Assembly (NCBI RefSeq): GCF_021917145.1
Contig: NW_025813738.1
Coordinates: forward strand, 62,001 to 126,000
Reading direction: 5' to 3'
From: Hypomesus transpacificus
Taxonomy: Eukaryota > Chordata > Actinopteri > Osmeriformes > Osmeridae
Length of the DNA: 64,000 bases
The notes beneath the pieces were generated by a model. That model searched no databases, was not told the DNA's origin, and worked only from the letters and a program-made list of their open reading frames with translations. Below, one piece after another: positions 58,409 to 64,000 of the stretch. Position 1 is the stretch's first letter, and the number at the start of each line of letters is the position of its first letter. The position numbers and the translations under genes were made by a program.

Positions 58409-61400
58409 TTACCTATCTCTCTCTCTATCTCTGTCTCTCTCTCCCTCTCTATCTATCTCTGTCTCAGTCTCTCTCTCTCTCTCTCTGGTCTGTCTGAGAC
58501 GCTACTCCGCACATGCTGCATTGCTCAGGCGGCTCGTTAATTAGCTTCAAATGCCGTGAAGAGGAGGAGGAGGAGGGGGAGGGGGAGGGGAGGGGAGAGC
58601 AGAAGATGGGAAAGGAGAAAGGTAGAGGAGAGAGGGGAGGAGGAGGGGAGAGCAGAGGATGGGAAAGGAGGGCAGAGGAGAAGAGAGATTGCCAAAGAAG
58701 AATAGATAAGAGGATGGGAGAGGGGAGAGGTGAAAGGAGGGGAGAGGAAGAGGAGGATGAGCGACAGAAAGGTGGAGACCAATATGTGCAAATGCTGCCG
58801 CTCAGGAAGTTGAAGGCCTACAGTCAAATCCACACCTTCAGTCATGCTACCTCCTAAACCTGTCCGTCAAACCTCCCTGTCATAAATAGCCCAACCACCA
58901 TAAACCTTCACTGGCCAGCCAGCCTCCCAGTAGGACAGCCAAACTCCCTGTGGGGGTTCCATGTCATTTACCACAGTCACACATCCACTCCAGGGAGGCT
59001 AATTACGCCCCTGTCAGCTTCGCACCACCCAGAAATCCCTCTCGAGGGCTGGGCTGGTGGGGCTGACGCTAGCTCTCTCAGTCTCCTGTGTGGAGGTACA
59101 GAGCTGTTTTTGGGCTGCGAGGGTTGAAAGAGGACAGGCTTCATGGAACTTCAGAGAGCAGACAGGCGTCGCTGCAAAGCAAACACTCTCTTTCCAGCCT
59201 TGTCCCAGTCAGCTGTGGGGAGAAAGGGGGCCGTGTGGAGGATTTGGGTTTCCTCGCCGTCTAACATCGATTATTTATCCAGTTAACCTGGATTCATTCA
59301 GGGACCCGTGTCTCTTTGTCATGGGAGAGGCTTACATCATGATATGAGTCTGTCACCTCCAATGCCATATTTCTACTAGACTGGAAAGATATCAGGGACA
59401 TTTCTGTCTTCTTTTTTTCCTTGTCATCTGTGCTCGGCAGTGGAAGACTGGAGGGTTGGTTCTGTTCTACAAGGTGACTTCATGTGACGCCAAGATGTGC
59501 TTCTGTCTGAATTTGAGCAGTTGCTAAGATACAAGTTTCGCCATAAAGCGTCGGTGAAAGGCGACGTTTTTCCGTGCGAACGTCCAAACTTGTGCGATTC
59601 GATTTGGGCGTCTTTCAAATGCAGCGAGCGTTTCGAGAGAGAGCCAGACGTTCTGCACACAATGCTGTATTATTCACGACTATTCATTTTTTAAATGGGT
59701 GCCGGGCTTTGATTCGATTCGATTCCTCTGGTGTCTCTGGCCCGCACCTCTCCCCCTCCCCCTCCCCCTCCCCCTCCCCCGCATCTATATTGACTAGGGC
59801 TGTGAGCCTCTTAACAGGGGGGGAGCTGGGGTGCTGGAGGGAGGGGCCTGGGCGGGGGCTGACTTTGAAGCCTCCTGGCATTTCCAAAAGCGAAGGTGGA
59901 GGATCTTGTTTGGGGGGGGGGTGTAATTTCCCCCCCGCTAATGAAGGAGGCTCGAAGGAGGCTCGACGGAGACGTCCTCGTCTTCATCGTCGATTCCCAC
60001 GTGGCGTGGCTTCAAGAGGGAGCACTCCGGCGTGCCCTTTCGTTCGCTACTGGGAGGGCGGGGGGGTTGCGGGGGGGGGGGGGGGGTCACATACGGCCCT
60101 TTCGAGACGTTCACCCCCAGGAACACCTGTGTGAGGATGTGGCCCCTAGATGGCTGTAGTGTGTCTCTTGTCAGCCAGAGAGAGAGGTGGAGAGAAGCGG
60201 TGGAGAGGCTCTCAAGGACGTACGTCCCGGGTTCAGAGCCCCTCTCAAGGACGTACGTCCCGGGTTCAGAGCCCCTCTCAAGGACGTACGTCCCTGGTTC
60301 AGAGCCCCTCTCAAGGACGTACGTCCCTGGTTCAGAGCCCCTCTCCAGGGCTGTGTATTCAGACACTCCACCAGAGGAGCCCGCGGGTGTCTCACAGGTT
60401 AACTGGAGCGCCTTCGCCCGTTGCATAATGAGGGGCTGGCGTTGCACGCTCGTCCGGGGATGAGAGTCGCTTTGGAGTGTTTGTTTTCCAACACCCCACG
60501 CGTTGGAACTCATCCGCCATCCGGCTTCTCTCGTCTCGGAAGTGAAAGAGTCGATTCGGCGTCTGAGACGTCAAACATCCGCGGCAAAAGACCTTGTCGC
60601 AGAGTGACAATATCGGCACAAACCATCCAGTCTCACCCAGCCCCAGTCCCCTCAGGGCCCTAACCGATGGTGTGACCTTTCACCTCCGCTGGCAGCAGCT
60701 TGGATCTGAGGGAGGTCTTGTTTCCCATTCCGGCGTTCGTCGGAGCAGACGCACCCCTGGGGACTCCCCCTAACACCCCCCGCCCCCCATCCCCTCACCT
60801 TGGTCACTCCCCTCCCAATCCTAATAATCCCAATCCTAATAATCCCAATCCTAATCATCCCCTCCTACACCCAGGGTACATGCACGGGACGCCTGATCTA
60901 CACATGGCAACGTCTGGACACCCGCTAAGCCCCCAACAGCGCCTTCCAGGCAGTGAGGAGCCATTGGGGCCATAAGTTTGAGGGTTAGGGTTAGCTGCCT
61001 TTAAGGAGCCATTGGGGGCTTAAAACACCATCGAGCATTCGAATCACCATGAAGGGGCTTCGGTTTCGAAGTTCCTGCTGGGTTTTCGAGGCCGTCTTCT
61101 GTGTTTTGGTTCCTTCCTACTTCCCCATCGTGTTAATTAGGTTTCGACGCCAAGAGGCCCTCAGAGACCGAGCCACATTGGCATCGGGAGCAAACTGTCG
61201 AGGATTAGCGCTCGTTGAGGATGGTTGAGGCGCTCTCCGGGAGCATGTCGGATGTTCCTTTTCGCAAAAGCCACTCGTAGGCCGAGGAGAGACGCCGTCG
61301 TTTGTCACGGCACCGCGAACGACCGCGGCCTTACCTTTGCCCGATTGCTATAAACGTGTACCTCGTTTTTCTTTCTTTCTCCTCTCTAAAGAACGACAGG

Positions 61401-62500
61401 AGGAGGAGAAATTCCACAGCAACGGAGGTGAAGTATTATTCCCTGAGCTGTGAAGCGCAGCAGTGTTTAAGCTCCTCCATAACCACTGACCCGTGGGGTC
61501 TCATCCACGCCTGCCTCATCCATCTCCTCAGCCTCTTAGCCCCCGCTGTCATCCCTGTAGGTGTGCTTCATTCCACTTTGCTCCTCTCTGCGCTTCCCTC
61601 TCCTACCCCCCTACTCCCCGCTTTTCTCTCTCCTTCGCTCCCCTCCTCTCTGCTCATCTCGCATCTCCGACATCGTGTCTCACGTGATAGCCACGTCCGA
61701 CACGTTCTCACCCTCGGCCCGTTTAGCTTCTTTGTTTGGATGAATGAACCACCGTTCAAATGTGCCATTCGTTCAATTGTGTTTCCCACTGCTTGAAACG
61801 CAACGTCGTCATAGTTCTGAGAACCCCCCCTGTGGTTGCATGTTTTAGGCTCGACGACTGCATGCTGCTGTTTGTTGCTTTGACCGAGGACATTCTGTCA
61901 GTGATCTGTCGTAATCAGCCCGTCGTCTGTGGTTGATTCAGTATCTCCCTGTGGGTGGCGTCAGTAACATCTCCATCCCTGGGTCTCCTCAGCAGCGGGC
62001 AGCCAGATCAATCAGGACTGGGCCATCCAGTGGCCCACCTCCGAGTCGGGGAAGGAGAACACCCCGGTGTGCCAGCCCGAACCCAGCCAGTGGATCCGCT
62101 TCCAGCTGTCCCAGAGCCCCCAGGTCCAGACGCGGGGCCTGCAGCAGGCGTGCCAGTCCCCCCAGGCCCTGGGCCCGTCATGCTACCCGGACCGGCTCAC
62201 CGTGGACGGCCACCCCGCGGGCCTCCTCCCCTCCCTGGACTCGGGCCACCGCTCGCTGCCCCCCTCGCCCCGCCAGAGGCACTTTGCCCACACGCCGCCG
62301 CGGACGCCCCTGGTGGTGAGCACCATGACGCCCCCGGGCACCCCCCCGATGCGCTGCAGGAACAAGGTTAAGGCCCCCGGGACGCCGCCCCCCCAGAGCC
62401 GCAAGCTCATCCACCTCCTGCCCGGGTTCACGGCGCTGCACCGCAGCAAGTCCCACGAGTTCCAGCTGGGGAACCGAGTGGAGGACCCGCACACACCCAG
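48275..62500 (+). CDS. KSR2: KSR2, kinase suppressor of Ras 2 (5' part, first four coding exons; gene continues past the window)
   Basis: Scaffold and pseudokinase linking RAF to MEK/ERK, and involved in energy balance in mammals. Exons: 48275-48451 (start [20 protein letters not shown], nearly the human N-terminus), 53634-53774 ([19 protein letters not shown]), 54304-54454 ([20 protein letters not shown]), and 61996-62500 (or from 61993). They give about 324 residues out of roughly 950. The first three exons form the KSR-specific coiled-coil/SAM-like CA1 region. The fourth is Pro/Ser-rich ([29 protein letters not shown]) and ends in [19 protein letters not shown], a phosphosite region conserved in KSR proteins. 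Exon 4 ends in phase 2. The C1 and pseudokinase domains must lie beyond 64,000. KSR1 is excluded by the N-terminus and synteny. Confidence 0.95.
50405..50472. repeat. Dispersed teleost repeat tail (TTTATTTATATAGCGCTTTT)
   Basis: AATAATAATA followed by CATTTTATTTATATAGCGCT and TTTCAAAGTTCTCAAAGTCG. From memory this motif recurs in many fish genomes as the end of a dispersed element. Only the tail is visible. Confidence 0.55.
51829..51914. repeat. CA microsatellite, about 38 units
   Basis: A CA run with two early CACG interruptions, in KSR2 intron 1. The frames over it are Thr/His or Cys/Val runs. Confidence 0.95.
52590..53372. repeat. 31-bp minisatellite, about 25 copies, in KSR2 intron 1
   Basis: The unit is CTGACCACTGACCTCTAACA followed by CCCTCAATAAT (31 bp). 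Variants: AAGAAT in early copies and at about 52,880, and ACCCCTAACA/ACCCCAAACA in late copies. The array is otherwise nearly perfect and ends about 260 bp before exon 2. The largest tandem array in the window. Confidence 0.95.
53859..53946. repeat. CT microsatellite, about 43 units, in KSR2 intron 2
   Basis: A pure CT tract between KSR2 exons 2 and 3, flanked by more pyrimidine-rich DNA. Confidence 0.95.
54638..54757. mobile_element. Inverted-repeat element (MITE-like) in KSR2 intron 3
   Basis: The arms 54,638-54,685 and 54,707-54,757 are reverse complements with few mismatches (GTTTCAAATGAATGG paired with CCACTCATTTGAAAC, CTGCTCCAACAC paired with GTGCGTTGGAACAG). The loop is about 20 bp. 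Similar 'TCCAACACACC...TTTCAAAT' sequences recur in fish genomes. Confidence 0.7.
56692..56808. repeat. 41-bp minisatellite, 3 copies
   Basis: The unit begins CCTGGTGTGGACACGAGCAG and continues through GCTAATGGCTAGCTCTCCTAG. Copies start at 56,692, 56,733 and 56,774, and the last copy is truncated. Confidence 0.85.
57350..57532 (-). mobile_element. tRNA-derived SINE, copy 3 (KSR2 intron 3, minus strand)
   Basis: The reverse complement matches copies 1 and 2, including B-box-like GTTCGATTCC, TGACGTTGTGTCCTTGGGCA and the tail GAGCGTCTTGTAAATGACTA. The tail carries a change in the usual GTCTGCTAAA and the A box is degenerate. Confidence 0.85.
57571..57799. repeat. Tandem duplication of a 122-bp unit
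   Basis: 57,571-57,692 and 57,693-57,799 are nearly identical, with CCGCAAAAAC versus CTGCAAAAAC and CCTCCTCCC versus CCTTCTCCC as differences. The second copy is shortened at its end. A recent local duplication. Confidence 0.9.
58341..58400. repeat. CT microsatellite, about 30 units
   Basis: A CT tract in KSR2 intron 3, followed by interrupted CTAT/CTGT copies to about 58,490. A purine-rich low-complexity block follows at 58,558-58,760. Confidence 0.95.
60211..60345. repeat. 33-bp minisatellite, 4 copies
   Basis: The unit is CTCAAGGACGTACGTCCCGG followed by GTTCAGAGCCCCT (33 bp), with copies starting at 60,211, 60,244, 60,277 and 60,310. The period is a multiple of three, so open repeated frames appear on both strands ([22 protein letters not shown]). 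GGACGTACGTCC is palindromic. Confidence 0.92.
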
Positions 62501-64000
62501 GTGAGGGAACCGGGGGGGGAGGGCAGAGGAGGGGGGGAGGGAGGGAGGGAGGGAGGGAGGGGGGACGGGACTAGACGCCTCCCGTTGTGGCGGCCATTTT
62601 GAAGCTTTGTTGTTGGATGTTTGCCGTTGTTGTTGCTGTTGTTTGCAACGGTCTGTTTGGCTTTGTGTGTGAATCACGTGCGAGATAACTTGGCGGATGC
62701 TTTGTTGAGCTGGAGGCTGCATCTGACGGGGAGGGGTTGGTTCCGACGACTGATTGTCGAGGGGCAACAGAGAGATGACGGAGACGAAAGCTTTTGCCGT
62801 TGGTTGAAGTTTTCAAAGTCAAACACGCTTGTTTAGCTTTAAAACAGATGGCCCGCCTCGAGCACAACACGTCTATACCAAAGCTGTGATCCACACACAC
62901 ACACACATAAATACACACACACACATAAATACACACGCACACACACACGCACAGAAACACACACTCAGGTCAGACATCCCGAAACAACCGCTGAAAAACA
63001 GGAGACGGTTCCACGGGCAGACTAAGCATCCACCGTTCTCCAACTTCCTGGGAGGGGAGGGGGAGGGGGGGAAACGGGGGACGTGCCGTCTCATAGGACG
63101 ACAGCGGCCCATCTCCTGTCTGGGAGCCAATCAGTTTAATTGGGATGAGGCTTGTCAGCGGCCAGCGAGCGCTGGTGGTCTGTCGGCGCGGTCAGCAGAG
63201 CCCCCGGGCAGCCGGCTGTCTGGAGTTATGTAGATGACATCAGGCTGGAGGAAGACAGAGTCTCTCAAGACCAGCACAGTCATTTTGATAATGCCATTAG
63301 ATGACAGTGCCCCAGCGTTGCCCACTTGGTAAGTTAATATCTGGGAGTTATTGTTCCCGGTTACCACGGCCATCTGGGTTGTGTTTATCGCGCGCGTGTG
63401 TGTGTGTGTCTATCCTGTGTGCGAAGGGTGGATCAGTGCAGCAGTGAATAGGCTCAAACGGTATTAGAGAATTGATTACCGGTCCCTAAGCTCTGACAGA
63501 CCTCAGCAAGCCCTGTAATCAATGAGGCAGTTGGACCGTGCTGGGAAAGACTGTGGCTCATCTGGACTGGGGGGGGCCGGGGGGGCCGGGGGACTGGGGA
63601 CAGGAGGATGCCAGGTCACATGGACCTGGACATCTTAGGTCAAAGGTTAAGAGTATTTTTTTTGTTTGTTTTTCAAGAAGGTGTCATTTATCAGGAAGGC
63701 TGTGTTGTCAGTCCAGTCATGATCTCTACGCGAGGCTGAATACAGTACCTGTCTTTTCTTTCTGTCCATCTATTTCGTCATACTTATCTTACATAGCAAC
63801 CCCCACCCCCCCCCCCCACACACACACACACACACACATCTCTCCTCATTACCCAGTGGTGAGGCTGGACACAACAAGCAGAGATTGACCTCCAACCCAC
63901 AGACACATTCTTCTTAATGATCGTCCTCAGTCTGACCCCCCCCCCCACCTTCCCCCCCCCCGTTGTCGTCGTAGCGCAGCACGGTGACAAAGACACGGAC
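62501..64000 (+). other. KSR2: Start of KSR2 intron 4
   Basis: Follows the donor GTGAGG. Contains GGGAGGGA repeats, a CA-rich block near 62,890-62,960 and poly-G/C stretches. I see no exon. The next KSR2 exon should continue from phase 2 and must lie outside the window. Confidence 0.75.

Larger units (their letters stand above)
54455..61992 (+). other. KSR2: KSR2 intron 3
   Basis: About 7.5 kb with a hairpin element, a SINE, a 122-bp duplication, a 41-bp and a 33-bp minisatellite, CT tracts and a CpG-rich patch near 58,000-58,270. I found no additional exon that joins in phase with exons 3 and 4. Confidence 0.8.

Noticed and set aside
61955-62371. Alternative frames over KSR2 exon 4
   Set aside because: Only the frame with QDWAIQWP and [11 protein letters not shown] matches KSR2 and joins exon 3 in phase.

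Overview
This is a vertebrate nuclear DNA window, almost certainly from a ray-finned (teleost) fish. All genes are split by GT-AG introns. Simple repeats (GT/CA, CT/GA, long G or C homopolymers) and minisatellites are dense, and there are three copies of a tRNA-derived SINE whose 3' tail is common in teleosts. I see no bacterial, viral or CRISPR feature. Coordinates were read by eye, so exon edges were chosen from splice dinucleotides, reading phase and family alignment.

Layout: (1) 1-11,934 is repeat-rich non-coding DNA, probably 5' intron or upstream sequence of TAOK3. (2) 11,938-27,307 (+) is TAOK3, a STE20-type MAP3K, with a 500-N assembly gap over the catalytic half of the kinase domain. 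(3) 28,839-30,036 (-) is PEBP1 (Raf kinase inhibitor protein), tail-to-tail with TAOK3. (4) 30,729-35,060 (+) is VSIG10, a four-Ig membrane protein, head-to-head with PEBP1 across about 0.7 kb. (5) 35,395-36,765 (-) is a decayed LINE fragment. (6) 37,309-40,515 (+) is WSB2, a WD40/SOCS-box protein. (7) 41,323-46,539 (-) is RFC5, a clamp-loader subunit, tail-to-tail with WSB2. (8) 48,275 to beyond the end (+) is the 5' third of KSR2, the Raf/MEK scaffold.

The order and relative strands TAOK3-PEBP1-VSIG10-WSB2-RFC5-KSR2 match what I know of human 12q24.23, read in the opposite direction. This supports orthology and the choice of TAOK3 over TAOK1/2 and KSR2 over KSR1. Three of the six genes (TAOK3, PEBP1, KSR2) act on MAP-kinase signalling; the others serve ubiquitin ligation, DNA replication and cell-surface recognition. 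They are independent transcription units, not an operon.

For five genes the exons add up to family-typical lengths: PEBP1 187 aa, VSIG10 531 aa, WSB2 406 aa and RFC5 335 aa, plus TAOK3 at about 771 aa outside the gap. I found no convincing undescribed system. The items most worth checking are a possible internal or alternative TAOK3 exon, two CAGCAG tandem acceptors, a 13-nt VSIG10 microexon, a WSB2 exon with a lost WD-repeat motif beside a minisatellite, E2F-like sites at RFC5, and minisatellites inside RFC5 and KSR2 introns.
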